Below the pieces are notes generated by a model, which had not been told where the DNA came from, ran no database searches, and worked only from the letters and a program-made list of their open reading frames with translations. Of a DNA stretch of 64,000 nucleotides, positions 41,875 through 52,682 are shown one piece after another. Every line of letters starts with the position of its first letter. The stretch's first letter is position 1. The position numbers and the translations under genes are program-made. The DNA comes from Eutreptiella sp. 'Long Island Sound 2002' (Eukaryota > Euglenozoa > Euglenophyceae > Eutreptiales > Eutreptiaceae), in the NCBI GenBank assembly GCA_964036045.1, contig OZ038388.1:2303501-2367500 (forward strand). The letters run 5' to 3'.

Positions 41875-42619
41875 CTCGTCCTCTGCGAAGGGGGGGGAAG
41901 GTTGGGGTCGTCTTGTTTTCTTTTGGAGGGAGGTCTTTTCGGGTGGAATGGTTGTTTGGTGGACTGCGACCTATGCCTCTTTTTAGACGGAGGTTGTACT
42001 TCCTCCGGGAGGTGTGGTGGTGGTGGTTGGTATCGTGGTTTCTGGTCTGCGGGGGGGTGTGTGTGTGTGGGATGTGCTGTATACGCAACCCGGCTTGCCC
42101 CACACTCTTCTCTAAATGGATAGCCTTTATCTCGGCGTGATGGTCATCTGAGGATTTGCTTGTTGTGCCATGCCTGACTCCTACAGCCTGTGGAGGGTTT
42201 TCGCGCAAAAAGGGGCCGCAATAAGGGTGTGAAAAGGGTGCCAAAAGAGGTGCCAAAAGGGATTGACAACTTGGTGTGCAAAAGAGCATGGTCAAACCTA
42301 CAAATCTAACATGCGCAAAAAAGTTGCAAGAGGGAGGGTGCTACAGATGGTTCGATGCTTGGCCCTTGTTGCACAAAGGAGTGAGTTTGAGTGAAGTGAT
42401 CGACTTTGTGATGAACCCTATTCCCCTCCCTATTATGTACAATGGAGACAGTTTTCGCCATGCTATTGGCAGGCGTTTTTATTCACGGCATCCAACATGT
42501 CATTCTTTCGCTTTGCTTCTTCTCAACGCGTGCTCTCCCAGGCAAGGGGGACCCACACCGGACAACGGGGGGGGGGGGTTCATACAAAGTGGATCGTCTT
42601 GGTACCCTGGCGTTGGCCG

Positions 42620-42715
42620 GATAACCCATTTTTTTCGCCAAAAAAAACGGGCCATAAAACCCGTTTTTAAAAAAACGGGCTATGAACCCGTTTTCTGCCA
42701 AAAAAAGAACGGGCT
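42620..42715. repeat. Second cluster of three hairpins with CCCGTTTTT / AAAAACGGG arms
   Basis: Stems lie at about 42,627-42,652, 42,658-42,684 and 42,686-42,714. Loops or caps CGCC, none and TGCC resemble those at 23,418-23,545. Linkers GGCCATAAAACC and GGGCTATGAACC also correspond. Confidence 0.6.
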
Positions 42716-44860
42716 TCCGTTGAGTTGGTTACTTGGGTTTGAAACCAAGCACAAGCTTGGATTCAGTACACCGCTAACGTGTATCCCAAATTACCACATG
42801 GGTTACCATGGAAGCTTCCAGAGATATTAGCTCCATATACTCCATCTCGGATGTTTTTTAGTGTTTTGTCGTTTCTTGTGTGTTTCAAGAATTGTCGTGC
42901 CAAAATTCCCCTTCAAGTGAAATTTGAGAGGGTGCCTACCCCGCGTCCCCCCCGCGTCCTCCCCCGCGTCCCCCCCCCGTCCTCCCCCGCGTCCCCCCCG
43001 CGTCCCGCTGAACCGGTTTTTGCCCAAAAAACACACATGCAATGGAAATGTCTAAAAAAGAACATTTTTTCAATTGGTACCAAAGAACTTCCTCTTACAA
43101 TTTTTTTTTATTTGTTTCCTTTTGTAGTGTTGTCAATGGATCTTGCCTCTTTGCCTTTGCTCACAAGATGACATAATGATGATGACCTCCAGAGCATGTA
43201 GAATATGAAGTTCCAACGGGGGTCCTCGAAGACGATAGTGCGAATGAGGAAGATGATGAGGAGGATGACTGTGCAGCACAGAATGATGCAAGTGCAAGCA
43301 CCTCGGAACAAAGTGCACCTACTCAGTCCACTGGTTTCACGGAGTGGCTGCAACAAAGCACAGAGCGCTCAGCCCCATCTAAGCTGTTACATGTGTGGCA
43401 GCCACACCTAACGCGTTCTGAAACCGCTAGGCTCCGCAATGACATGGCACTGAGTGCATCCGAGTTGCATCAGTTTCTTCATACGGACGCCGATTGAGAA
43501 GCCCACCCGGTGACACCCAATGGGTGATGCAATAACCCGTTACATGTTTCCATGTAAAGCACCTGTACCATGGAGTATTAGTAGCATGTTGCAATACTTG
43601 TTGCTTTGTGTGGTACCGCAAACCCGCACCGGTCGCCGGGGGGTGCCTTGGGCAACTTATGTGCGTGCAAAGGCCTACGTTGTAGTTTTTCATCAGTAGT
43701 TCAAAGAGACATGGGGTTGTGGGGTTTTATGGCCCCCAAAAAGGCCGCAAAATGGGCCCACAAAATCCCCCCGTTCCGTTCTTCCCCCGCGTCTCCTCCC
43801 GCGTCCTGTCCCCGCGTCCCCCCCGCGTCCTGTCCCCGCGTCCCCCCCGCGTCTCTCTCTGACGATTCACGTGGCTCATTTGCAAGCCCAAGGCTTGAGC
43901 GACTTGTGTTAGTTTACTCGGAGCCATTCTCATTTTGGTATTCATTGCATATCAAGGGAAGTACCAATTCACAGATACAATATGTTACGGCGAGCGGAGG
44001 CAAGGTAGGTGAAATTGGGAGACTGGGTCGGTGAGGCAGCGGGAGGTACCCTCCTTCTTGAAGAGAGGTGCAATGGCTAACGCCAGGTTCTTGACAGCTT
44101 GAAAGCCCCGCCAATGAAAGCTTGTGGCCACGAACAGCACACATAGCCAAAGCTTGATGTGGCATTTCTCCTGGGGCTTTGACCCAAGTAGTACATCGCT
44201 CGTTTCCGCAAGGCCTTGGGGTTTAACTCGACTTGAACACCGAGTTTTTAAACGTGTGCACCAACTTTACATACATGCCCCAGCTTTCTTGCCACTTGCC
44301 CAACACCTGCCTTGGCAGGTGGCGCCCGTCCGGTTTAATGCATCCAGCGTGAGCCCACACAAGAAGCCCTGTGTATGCCCCGTGGGTTTCTTGATTGCAT
44401 TTTCCTTAGATGGCATGTCTGATAACACTCTTTGTATTCTGCAACGATTTGGTTGTGCGTCGGATGAGGGAAGCAGTGATCCACTTTGCACTCGTAATGA
44501 GCCTGGCCCTGCCACCACTGCAACCGCCCGCTACATGGGACACCTACCACAACCTTCTGTACCAGGGGCACTCCAATCTGCCGCCCTTCAGTGTTGCCCA
44601 TTCATGGCAGCTCCCCAGCCTTGGGGCAATCCAATGGCACATGCACCCCTGCGGGGATGCGTTGTATCTATGATGATGGCCTGTCTGTTCTCGGTTGCTC
44701 TGCATGGCTTGAACATGCACCAGGGTATGACCATCCCATGGGTGTGGGAGAATTCACAGTTGCCGGGCAAAGGTAACAAAAAGCGACGGGTTTCCGATGC
44801 CGAGCACCTGTGTCCGATCTCCAACATTGCACTCCGCCACCACTTCTCATGTGGAATGAC
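42716..44860. other. Mostly non-coding; CCCCCGCGT minisatellites and one acidic open frame
   Basis: CCCCC(C)GCGTCC units form arrays at 42,945-43,010 and again at 43,790-43,856. Between them a plus frame without its own ATG (43,198-43,497) encodes VLEDDSANEEDDEEDD, then TEWLQQSTERSAPSK and HLTRSETARLRNDMALSA, which looks like a real exon or transposon piece. A 306-codon plus frame (44,124-45,044) overlaps the 3' end of the lipase-like gene and looks like an antisense shadow. Confidence 0.4.
43198..43497 (+). CDS. Acidic open frame, possible exon, unknown
   Basis: 99 codons, with stops just upstream and a preceding CTCCAG that could be a splice acceptor. The acidic run EEDDEEDDC is followed by a Ser/Thr/Gln-rich stretch and an amphipathic helix. 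No family recognised. It lies between two copies of the same GC minisatellite. Confidence 0.3.
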   Translation, partial: VEYEVPTGVLEDDSANEEDDEEDDCAAQNDASASTSEQSAPTQSTGFTEWLQQSTERSAPSKLLHVWQPHLTRSETARLRNDMALSASELHQFLHTDAD

Positions 44861-44861
44861 C

Positions 44862-47201
44862 TCAGCCTTTAACCGAGACCTGGACTTGGTAAGAGATCTC
44901 CAGTCTGCCGTCATGTTTCAACACCGCATTCGATGTGTCCAACGGGAGTCTGGTGAGCACCGGCTTGCGGCAGCCCCAAATGGTCTGCCATGGCAAGTGA
45001 ACGTCGCCAAGGCACATCCCTGGCCCCTGTCCTTCTTCAAATGACCATACACTGACCTTTGGCAACACCTCCGGCAACGAGTCCACTCCATCCTCCAGTC
45101 CAACCAAGAGCCACTCGCAGCTGTTGACTGCGGCCTCCTGGTCTTTCTTGAGCTTTTGCGTGGAAAATGTGCGGCCACGGAATGTCAACTTGCAAATGAT
45201 ATCCTTTGGCGGGTTCTTGGCTCTGTGTGACCAATGCAAGCGGTGGATACAAAGGCAAACAAAGAGAGGCGGCACTGCTGCAACGTGCACCAGCAGCAGC
45301 TCGTGCAAAATCTGATTGTTCAGAATCCCACAATGGTCCGCACCTTCGATCTCATGCAGTTCTACATTTGCGCCATCATCCCTCCATTGGATCGGAAACT
45401 GCAGGCTTGCATAAGGCACCTGCCCATCACCACTCACCTTCCTCTCAAGACCGTCACGCGACCACTTGGTCGTGGGCAATTCATGGCAAGTGCCACCCCC
45501 TTCCCCCAGGTCCGGAAGGGTCCCATTAGCATCCAGGACAACGTGGCCCATAAGATTCCCTTGGGATCTGTATAATGCAGGCACTTTGGTGGACAGTGAA
45601 GTGGTGTCGGAGAACACCGTCTGCATGGACGCTTCTGACAGCTCTGAGCGCTGCCGTGGCAGGCCTTTGTTGCAAACCGTGAGAGGCAGGGTGTCCCTGC
45701 AAACCTGAGATCGGTACGTGCGGGCCTGGAAGAAATAGCACCGCTCTGTCTTCACATTGATGCCGTACACTACCTTCATCCGCGGGCAGCCTGGATCCTT
45801 CAAACACGGTCCAAAGCTGGTGCCATAATTCCGATCCGAAAGCACACTGTCCTGCCACGTCTTGGCCACTCTGTGCAGCCCTGCATACTCCAGGAAACGG
45901 CGCACACCCAGTGGCATGTACTGACCTCCAGCCTTGCCTTGCACAGATTGCCATTTGGGGTGTATGCCCCAGCAAGGGGGCATAGAAGCCTCCGGCACCG
46001 CCTGGACTTTCGTGGGTAAGAACAGTTGTGCCTGACATAGGACAAGCCCCACCGCTGCATTATGAGCGTCCAGGAGAGTCACCAAGAAATCTTCAGGTTC
46101 TCTGGAGTTTCTGATGGTTTTAGACAGGGGGATACTTCCCTCTCCCAGAAACTCTCGGGTATCACTGGCTCGCAGTGTGATCAGCAGCTCCTGCTCCACA
46201 TGTTCCAGAGGAAAATGCAATATCTCATCCGCTTCGGCCTCAGTGGGGACAACAACGAGGCTTTTATTGCCCATCTGCACATCTAGATACACCTTGTCAA
46301 GGTTGTCATACCGCAGTGAGTGCACAGAGATGGCCAGCATCCCGGGTGCGCGCACGTACGCAAAGGGTGTGTTGCCCTGGTTGACGGGAAGCATCCATTG
46401 TAGACTTGACCAACCCCAGGCCAAGCGCGACCGCTCCGCTTGGTCGAAAGTTGTTTCCAGGCCCAAGAGCCCGCGGCCTGTCAAGCATGAGATAAGGGTC
46501 TGGGGGCTGCCTAAAAAGGGCCCAGAAATGGCAAAGAAGCTGTGGATGTGCTCCTGAACCCATTCATACCCAAGCGGATTCCACTTAATCCAATGCAGGA
46601 AATAGTGTACAATCTTGCAGCCCATGGAGTGCGCCACAAAGACAACTGCCTTCTTAGAATTTTGCTCATAAAGTGACTCAACAGTAGCCTGCATCCTCGT
46701 GAAAAATTGGTCACGCTGTTCCAGGATCTTTGGCGCCTGCCTCCAATCATACGTCGCTGCCGCGAGGTTTGCGGTACCGTAGCCAATCTTCTTCAGCACA
46801 TTGACTATGGGCATCACTTGTGTCTTCACCGACGGATCGTGAAAGTTGAGGCCTTCAAGCCCTTCCACTGGCCGAACAACAGCATCCGGCGGATCAGAGC
46901 CATCCGGATTGCATGAGAATAAATGCACCCACTTCTCCCGCTTCTCCGTGTCAGCCTCACAGCCCGTCAATAAATTGGTCCAAAGGTGGCAGCCCTCCCA
47001 CTCAGGGACTGCTGTACACTTTTCCACCTTTAAGAGAGACCCCATGAAGCCAGGCACAAGGAGCACAGGAGCACCCGGCTTAAAGCCGCGCATGGCAAAT
47101 AAGGCTGCAACGCCTTCTTCTTTCATTGCTGCTTTTAGGATCTCTGCGCTTGTGGAGCGCTGTTTCGTCTGTGCGCATCCCATTGTTGTGGTTCGTTCCA
47201 C
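44862..47201 (-). CDS. LCAT/PDAT-family lipase-like acyltransferase with two C2-like domains
   Basis: 779 codons ending in TGA. Met7 gives MGCAQTKQ, a myristoylation/palmitoylation start, so translation probably begins at 47,183. Residues 46-57 (VLLVPGFMGSLL) match the oxyanion region of LCAT-type alpha/beta hydrolases, and AHSMG at 190-194 holds nucleophile Ser192. GDGQVPYASL (Asp592) and ADHCGILNN (His623) complete a plausible triad. Known members move acyl groups between phospholipid and sterol or glycerolipid, or hydrolyse them. Between Ser and Asp lies a C2-like segment (about 288-395: VYLDVQMGNKSL, ELLITLRASD, FLGEGSIPLSKT), and a second one closes the protein (about 664-777: CKLTFRGRTFST, CLGDVHLPW, LEISYQVQV). 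Typical LCAT proteins have around 400-650 residues. No intron or operon partner. Specificity cannot be told. Confidence 0.8.
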   Translation of the reverse strand: MERTTTMGCAQTKQRSTSAEILKAAMKEEGVAALFAMRGFKPGAPVLLVPGFMGSLLKVEKCTAVPEWEGCHLWTNLLTGCEADTEKREKWVHLFSCNPDGSDPPDAVVRPVEGLEGLNFHDPSVKTQVMPIVNVLKKIGYGTANLAAATYDWRQAPKILEQRDQFFTRMQATVESLYEQNSKKAVVFVAHSMGCKIVHYFLHWIKWNPLGYEWVQEHIHSFFAISGPFLGSPQTLISCLTGRGLLGLETTFDQAERSRLAWGWSSLQWMLPVNQGNTPFAYVRAPGMLAISVHSLRYDNLDKVYLDVQMGNKSLVVVPTEAEADEILHFPLEHVEQELLITLRASDTREFLGEGSIPLSKTIRNSREPEDFLVTLLDAHNAAVGLVLCQAQLFLPTKVQAVPEASMPPCWGIHPKWQSVQGKAGGQYMPLGVRRFLEYAGLHRVAKTWQDSVLSDRNYGTSFGPCLKDPGCPRMKVVYGINVKTERCYFFQARTYRSQVCRDTLPLTVCNKGLPRQRSELSEASMQTVFSDTTSLSTKVPALYRSQGNLMGHVVLDANGTLPDLGEGGGTCHELPTTKWSRDGLERKVSGDGQVPYASLQFPIQWRDDGANVELHEIEGADHCGILNNQILHELLLVHVAAVPPLFVCLCIHRLHWSHRAKNPPKDIICKLTFRGRTFSTQKLKKDQEAAVNSCEWLLVGLEDGVDSLPEVLPKVSVWSFEEGQGPGMCLGDVHLPWQTIWGCRKPVLTRLPLDTSNAVLKHDGRLEISYQVQVSVKG

Positions 47202-47700
47202 TCCCTGGACCCGTCAAAGGGGATGGCCGAGAATATCGGTTCCCCAATAATATGTGGGAGACCCAGCTCAGCACGAGACTTGCATTGTGTCCTGTGCCGT
47301 TGAAAGAAGCAATGCACCATGTCCACCGGTATTGTCCCTGTCCTTGGCCATGCTTGCACAATGGGGAGGAGAGGGGGGTATGTATTCGAAACCGTTGCAG
47401 TGCCATTGGGGCTGTTTCCTTGCAGCGGCAAAGGTCTGTCTGGTCATGTAGATACAAAAGTCCCAAATGACAACACAATAAAAAATTGTTATTGCAGCCG
47501 ATCTTGGTTAGTCTATCTGCGAGAACAATTCTGGGACAAGTCTAGAGAAGTGAACAAACTTAGACTTTTGCAGAAAGCATGCACAACTTTCCTGTGTTGC
47601 ATGTTGATGGCTACCTCCTTCCCACGAATATGGCGAGGGCCATACAGTAGCAGAACCACGGACTAGCCCTGCACGAATACCCTTATATCCCATCACATGT
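47202..47700. other. Upstream region of the lipase-like gene
   Basis: Likely holds its promoter and 5' leader. No TATA box or known motif is recognisable, and open frames here have no motifs. Confidence 0.4.
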
Positions 47701-48312
47701 GTGTGTTGGCGTATTGTATACCCTAAACCAGCCCGAGATTGGTGCACACCAAAGGGTGCCATTCCTGTTGCATCATCTGTCAGCCTTGGTAAATACCACC
47801 CATGTACATTATTGTACGACTGCTGCCGGGCCATCAAAGTTACATTCTTTCTTCCAATGACAAAAGTAGTGCACCGGGCAAATTGTCCCCCACAGGTGAT
47901 AAATAGGGTCAAGGGGGGTCTCGCCCTGCAAATCACAAAAACTGCCAGCGTGCCTAAGGCGCGCAATGAGCATTTGTTTGGACAGTTGTGGCATTGGGGT
48001 TTGGTTAGGAACATGTGGCATGGCTACCCTGATGAGTTGCAGCAATCCATGTGTGTTTTGTTGCGTTTCACGCAATTCTGCATTCGGAGGTAGGCTTGTC
48101 ACCCTCCTTATGGACCATGGCACCATGTCCCGCCTCATGTTTGGACTGATAAAAGCAACTCAGCCGCCATGCAAGATGGGGAAGAGGATGAGGTCGAAGT
48201 GTGCTTTGTGTTGTCAAAAGCGCTCCACCATCACAATTTGTGGTGAGTGCAAGGTGCATTATCGTGCTCAATGTATTGATGCCTGCACTTGTGGGGCTAA
48301 AACTGTTTGTTA
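47701..48312 (+). pseudogene. Possible DNA-transposase C-terminal zinc-ribbon remnant
   Basis: The plus-strand frame 47,966-48,312 ends KMGKRMRSKCALCCQKRST, ICGECKVHYRAQC, a C-x2-C...C-x2-C-x3-H-x4-C pattern like the cysteine-rich tail of piggyBac-type transposases. Upstream frames (IKVTFFLPMTKVVHRANCPP, LWHWGLVRNMWHGYP) look protein-like but are not recognised. No DDE residues identified. Confidence 0.3.
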
Positions 48313-50400
48313 GGCACATGAGAAGTGACATGAATTGACGTCGAATTCAAGTATTTCGCCTTATGGAGTGTGCTTTTGTATGGAAGGTTTGCCGTCCACT
48401 CTGGTCCATTTGGGGGGCTTCTCTAGGGGAGGGTAAATTTGGGATTAAAGTGGGGATAGTTAATACAATGGCACAATGACATGCACTCGGCTTTTATAAG
48501 CACTGTCATGGCCCCATCCTCAAAATTTGATGCCCAGCAACCTCCGAGCACGCCTCGGTGCGCGACTGGAAAGCACTCCTACCTGAACCAACTCAGGGGG
48601 CCACACAAATTTGTGAATTGTGAGTCCATATCCCCAACTCAAGGGAGCCACTCAATGTGTGGATTGTTTGACGTGGATATGGGGTGAGGCAAAGTAGGGA
48701 CAGAGTCGAAAATGGTCATGGGTGGGGGATGGGCCCAAAAAGATGATTGGCTTGTGCCCGCCGCGCTAACCCCCCCCCCCGTGTCCTCCATTGACACATT
48801 TGATGGTTCGGAATGGGTATTCATGCCCATACTTCCCCATGTGGTACCATTTGCGTAGCAACCGATCCCCTTGATGCAAATCCCTTCCGACCCCCCCTCC
48901 CCACCTTCCGGCTCTTGCACCACCTTGTTAACTTGATTCCCATTTCTTGGCTTCCACCCCCCAACTTCCACATTTTTGGCTGCTCTAAATGCTCCATTTT
49001 CCATTTTTTAGTTGTTGGATACCCCTATTTCTAGCGGTTAGGCTACTAGACCCCTGGTTTCCCATCTTTTTGGCTTTTGGACCCCCCATGCCCCATTTTT
49101 TTGGCTTCTTAACCACCTCGCTTCTTGTTTTCCAGCCGGCGAAACGCTCTGTGGTTTGGCTCATCGAACCCCGTATGACCCATTATTTTGCTTATGGACT
49201 CCCTTGTCCCCCATCTCTTGGTTTGGACCCTCTATTCCTGTTTTTTGGGCCGCAAAAATGTCCCATTTCCTCTTTGCTGGCTGCTCGGACCTTGTGTCCC
49301 ATTCTCTATGTTGGGGTTGGTTAGGGGGTTGGAACCCCCTTGCTTTCTGACTCCTATTCCCATATTTTCTGGTGTCTAGTTTTTGAACCCCCCAAGCGAA
49401 ACCGAGCCTTCTGCCGGACTATCTTCAATGTCTCATTGTGAAAGCACATTTTTCCAAACACTCCCCCCATTGGTGAAATGAAGATACACATGTGACACAA
49501 GCATGCAACCTCAATCTTTACCCTCACCCCCCCTTGTCCTTCCGCACCCCAAGGAAGACGGTCCCCTGCCATCCCCCAGGGGACCGTCGCCAAGTGATGG
49601 TCCCCCACCCCCGCCCTGGAGGACCGTACTACCGACGTAAACACACACCGTGGGGCACAAAAACCGCAGCAAAAAACGAAATAACAAAGCATAAGAAATG
49701 TTGGTGTGCCGAGCTTGTCAAGGTCAAAACACAATTACAAATGAAACCAAGTAATGAAACAATATGAGAATCATGCATGCGCTCAATGACCTACCAATAT
49801 ACTGAAATTTACTCCATACCCCACACACCGCGGGCACATTTTGCCCACACAATCTGTCTTCGGATGTCATATCACCGTCATCATCAGTGGTGGGCGCATC
49901 AGGCAATTCTTCAGCGGAAGTCAAGCTAAAGACATTACTGTGTGCCCCACTATCAGCATCCGTTGCGGCTCTTGCATCATCCGAATCACTGCTGGAATTA
50001 GAATGAGAATCAGAATCATTGCCGTTAGAGCTGTCGTCATCAAGATTGGGTTCAGACTCTGACTCCGAATCTGATGGTGAGGGTGATTCATGCTCAAGGG
50101 CATGTTGCCTAGAGGTCACCGCAAGGCGGCCTTCTAATGTTTCATTGGCCACCTGGGTCAGCTCTAGCTCCTCCCACAGGTGCCGGTTAGCCATAACCTT
50201 GCATGTGGGTGCTGGTGAGCCATAAACCTTGCATTGGGAAGCTCACTCCCTACCGTAGTTCACACACACAAAAAAAAAGCAACTTGGTTGGGGCTTAGCA
50301 TTTTTTTTGGGGGGTGTTGTCACTTGGCCGGGGATTAGCTTTCTGCTTGGGGGGTGATGTGATTTGGTTCCTCCGTGCAGCCGCACCCACTCCACTATAC
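48313..50400. other. Mostly non-coding, degenerate T/C-rich repeats
   Basis: About 48,900-49,400 repeats, loosely, a phrase like CCCATTTTT.GGCT..TGGACCCC every 40-60 bp. The only frame of interest is 49,724-50,194. Confidence 0.45.
49724..50194 (-). CDS. Ser/Asp-rich acidic ORF, possible first exon
   Basis: 156 codons: LEGRLAVTSRQHALEHE, then a long Ser/Asp/Glu run (SDSESESEPNLDDDSSN), then TSAEELPDAPTTDDDGD. The last 30 residues are hydrophobic (MILILFHYLVSFVIVF) and follow a GT that could be a splice donor (GCGGTGTGTG), so they may be intron. Low-complexity composition allows chance openness. No family recognised. Confidence 0.3.
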   Translation of the reverse strand: MANRHLWEELELTQVANETLEGRLAVTSRQHALEHESPSPSDSESESEPNLDDDSSNGNDSDSHSNSSSDSDDARAATDADSGAHSNVFSLTSAEELPDAPTTDDDGDMTSEDRLCGQNVPAVCGVWSKFQYIGRSLSACMILILFHYLVSFVIVF

Positions 50401-50411
50401 CGTTTGTGAAA

Positions 50412-50745
50412 ATTTACACTCCCTTCCTCTGTGCAATGCATGCAAGACAAAACGAATGCCGGTCCACTTGGGGGCCCGCAACACTTTTCGTAGCGCCGCT
50501 GGTCGTGTTCAAAGTCCCTCATCTCAAGGGATAGACACTATCCGAAGGGAGGGAGGGTGGGACCCTCCATTTTGATTATGAAAATCGACTAAGCGAGAAC
50601 AGAAATCATATGCATGCTGCATAAATGCACAGACAGCGGCAGTTCCAGGGAACACATTAAACTTCAATTTCAACGGAAACTACATTTTACACTCCCTCTG
50701 TGCAATGCATGCAAGACAAACCAGATGCCGGTCCACTTGGGGCCC
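50412..50745 (-). repeat. YR-element 3' repeats: B2 (50,412-50,478), A2 (50,568-50,684), B1 (50,684-50,745)
   Basis: B1 and B2 share CTGTGCAATGCATGCAAGAC and ATGCCGGTCCACTTGGGG in direct orientation. A2 between them matches 54,191-54,313 in inverted orientation over about 115 bp (GCATGCTGCATAAATGCACA, TTCAACGGAAACTACAT). The order is the same as at the 3' ends of elements 1 and 2. Confidence 0.7.
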
Positions 50746-51144
50746 TATTCCGAGAGGAAAGGATTTTCCTCATGGCCCAACGGCAGAAAACAAAGACCGA
50801 ACATGTCGTCGAAGCATAAACAGACGTGCTGCAAGTGCACCCAGCCGAGAACTGGGCTAGGTAATCTCCTGGCGCCTGCACTACGTATAAGCGGACAGGG
50901 GCAAGCATAACTGGCACACGTCTCAAACCAAAGCGCCAGATCACTACGCCCCCTGGTAGAAAACAGAGGAAACAAGTCGATCATGGACATGGCTCTGGCA
51001 CCCACCCCCCCCGGGCGGGGGAAGCGGAGGCGTCCTCCCCTGTTGCACCCGTCATGCCCCGTCAACAGCCAAAAGGCTAGAGGGGCTATCCGGTCTGTCA
51101 CGTGGCGCACTGACCCACGGGAAAGGGGCCAAGGCATAGAAGTC

Positions 51145-51420
51145 CTAGTAGGGAAAGGGGGACGAGTGCCATTGCCAGTACCTGTCACGGGCAGACCCCA
51201 AGCAAGAGCTCATTGAGTCAAAATCACGTACCCTGCTAGGTGGATCCGCTGGGTTACAGCCAGAAAGAACATAAAAACCCGCCATGGGTATCCCAGACCA
51301 ACGACGAAGCCAGAATAGGGCCCGCAGTATACTTTGATGGCCAGAGCAAGAAACAGCACCTGCAGTATACTTTGATGGCCAGATCAAGAAACAGCACCTC
51401 TCCGTCCGTGGACTTGGCAT
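51145..51420 (-). pseudogene. RNase H tail of an outer YR element
   Basis: GFYVLSGCNPADPPSRVRDFD is the C-terminal NPAD..SR motif of DIRS-like RNase H. It lies about 400 bp before the B1-A2-B2 block at 50.4-50.7 kb. Upstream sequence contains a 37-bp tandem duplication (about 51,328-51,402) and no further RNase H, so the gene is broken off there. Confidence 0.55.
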
Positions 51421-51531
51421 CGTGCCACCGAACTGTCACTATTTACACATACCCGGGGCCACTTCATATAAGTCGCTAGACGAACTCCCTGCCCCCATCC
51501 CCATAACTCCGCTGCTTGCAAGGTTTTGCTT

Positions 51532-51910
51532 GTACTGAAGCCCTGCCACGCTGTCCTGCTCTGTCCCGCCCTGTCACAAAGCAAGCAGTCACAAGACAAA
51601 CACTCCAGTCTGAAACTCAAGGGTTGAGCTGTCAAGGTTCCAGGCGAACATGATGATAGCGGAGCGCCTGGCCGGACATGCCCGAGCGGGCCAACGGGAT
51701 CTGGTGCCAAGCGAACGAAGAACACTTCACGGAAGCAGAGGGGTGGCAGGGTGGTACTGTCCCGAACTGAAACCTGGTTTGCCCCCCCCCCCCCGTGGCA
51801 AAACGTAGGTCATTGCTGGTACTGAAGCCCTGCCACCCCGTCCTGCTCTGTCCCGCCCCGCCACAAAGCAAGCAGTCACAAGACAAACACTCCAGTCTGA
51901 AACTCAAGGG
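51532..51910 (-). repeat. Direct repeat pair 51,532-51,623 and 51,819-51,910
   Basis: 92 bp, about 95 percent identical, same orientation, 287 bp apart (TACTGAAGCCCTGCCAC... to ...GTCTGAAACTCAAGGG). It lies downstream of the RNase H at 52,683 and would serve as the B1/B2 pair of that element. No A1 partner to the intervening segment was found. Confidence 0.75.
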
Positions 51911-52682
51911 AAAAATAACCATGCCTGCACCATGCCTGCAGAGGGGGGGGGGATATGTGTGCCCCCCCCCCTCCCCGCCCTTGCGGGCTGCTTCGCTCCC
52001 GGCCCAATCTGCACACAGCGGTCGAACTGTTGAAGAAGGCAGTCAGGAGGCGTGCAAACGCACCAGCGGTGCCAAACCACGCTGCGGTTGGGGTCAGGAA
52101 AGAAGATACACAGCGCGGGGACTACCCCAGGAGAAGACGTAGCCGACATATGCACCAGCAACAAAGAAAGACACGGAGGTACACAGGTACACGCGGACCC
52201 GCGGCCTTGCAGGGCCCGCGGGTAGCCCACCCAGTCTGCACAGTGCACGCACAGCCGGGGGACCGCCAAACTAGCAGCCTGAGGACGAGCAGGCACGCAC
52301 GCAGAAAAGAGCGGGTTCCCACACCCAAGCCGTTGCACATCGGCAGGTCCAGCATAGCCACAAATCACGTCCGGGCCTAACACGCACATACAGCTCCGTG
52401 ACTCGTGCGGGCGGGGGCGCGGCGCCCGTTGCCGCCCGCACCGCGTCCTCCATGACGCGGTTAGAGGCGCGGTAGGCAGAGCGGCGCGGCACGGAGGACA
52501 TGAGCCTAGCTGCACAAGGGGCAACATCACTGCATGCCCTACCTGCCGACCAGTGCACCGCTCCACACCTGCAGCCTCTTATCGCGGTTCCCTACCGTGT
52601 GCCACACCCGTCCCGGCCGCTGGCTGTAAACCCGATCCTTTGCCCTGGCCTCCACAACCATCTCCCGCCCCCCCCGTCCCGC
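51911..52682. other. Unassigned sequence after RNase H
   Basis: About 770 bp of GC-rich DNA with overlapping open minus frames (51,904-52,566 and 52,271-52,558). It sits where element 2 has its extra ORF, but no clear similarity can be claimed. Confidence 0.3.

Noticed and set aside
44124-45044. 306-codon plus-strand frame
   Set aside because: Overlaps the 3' end of the lipase-like gene antisense and has no recognisable domain; kept only as a note.
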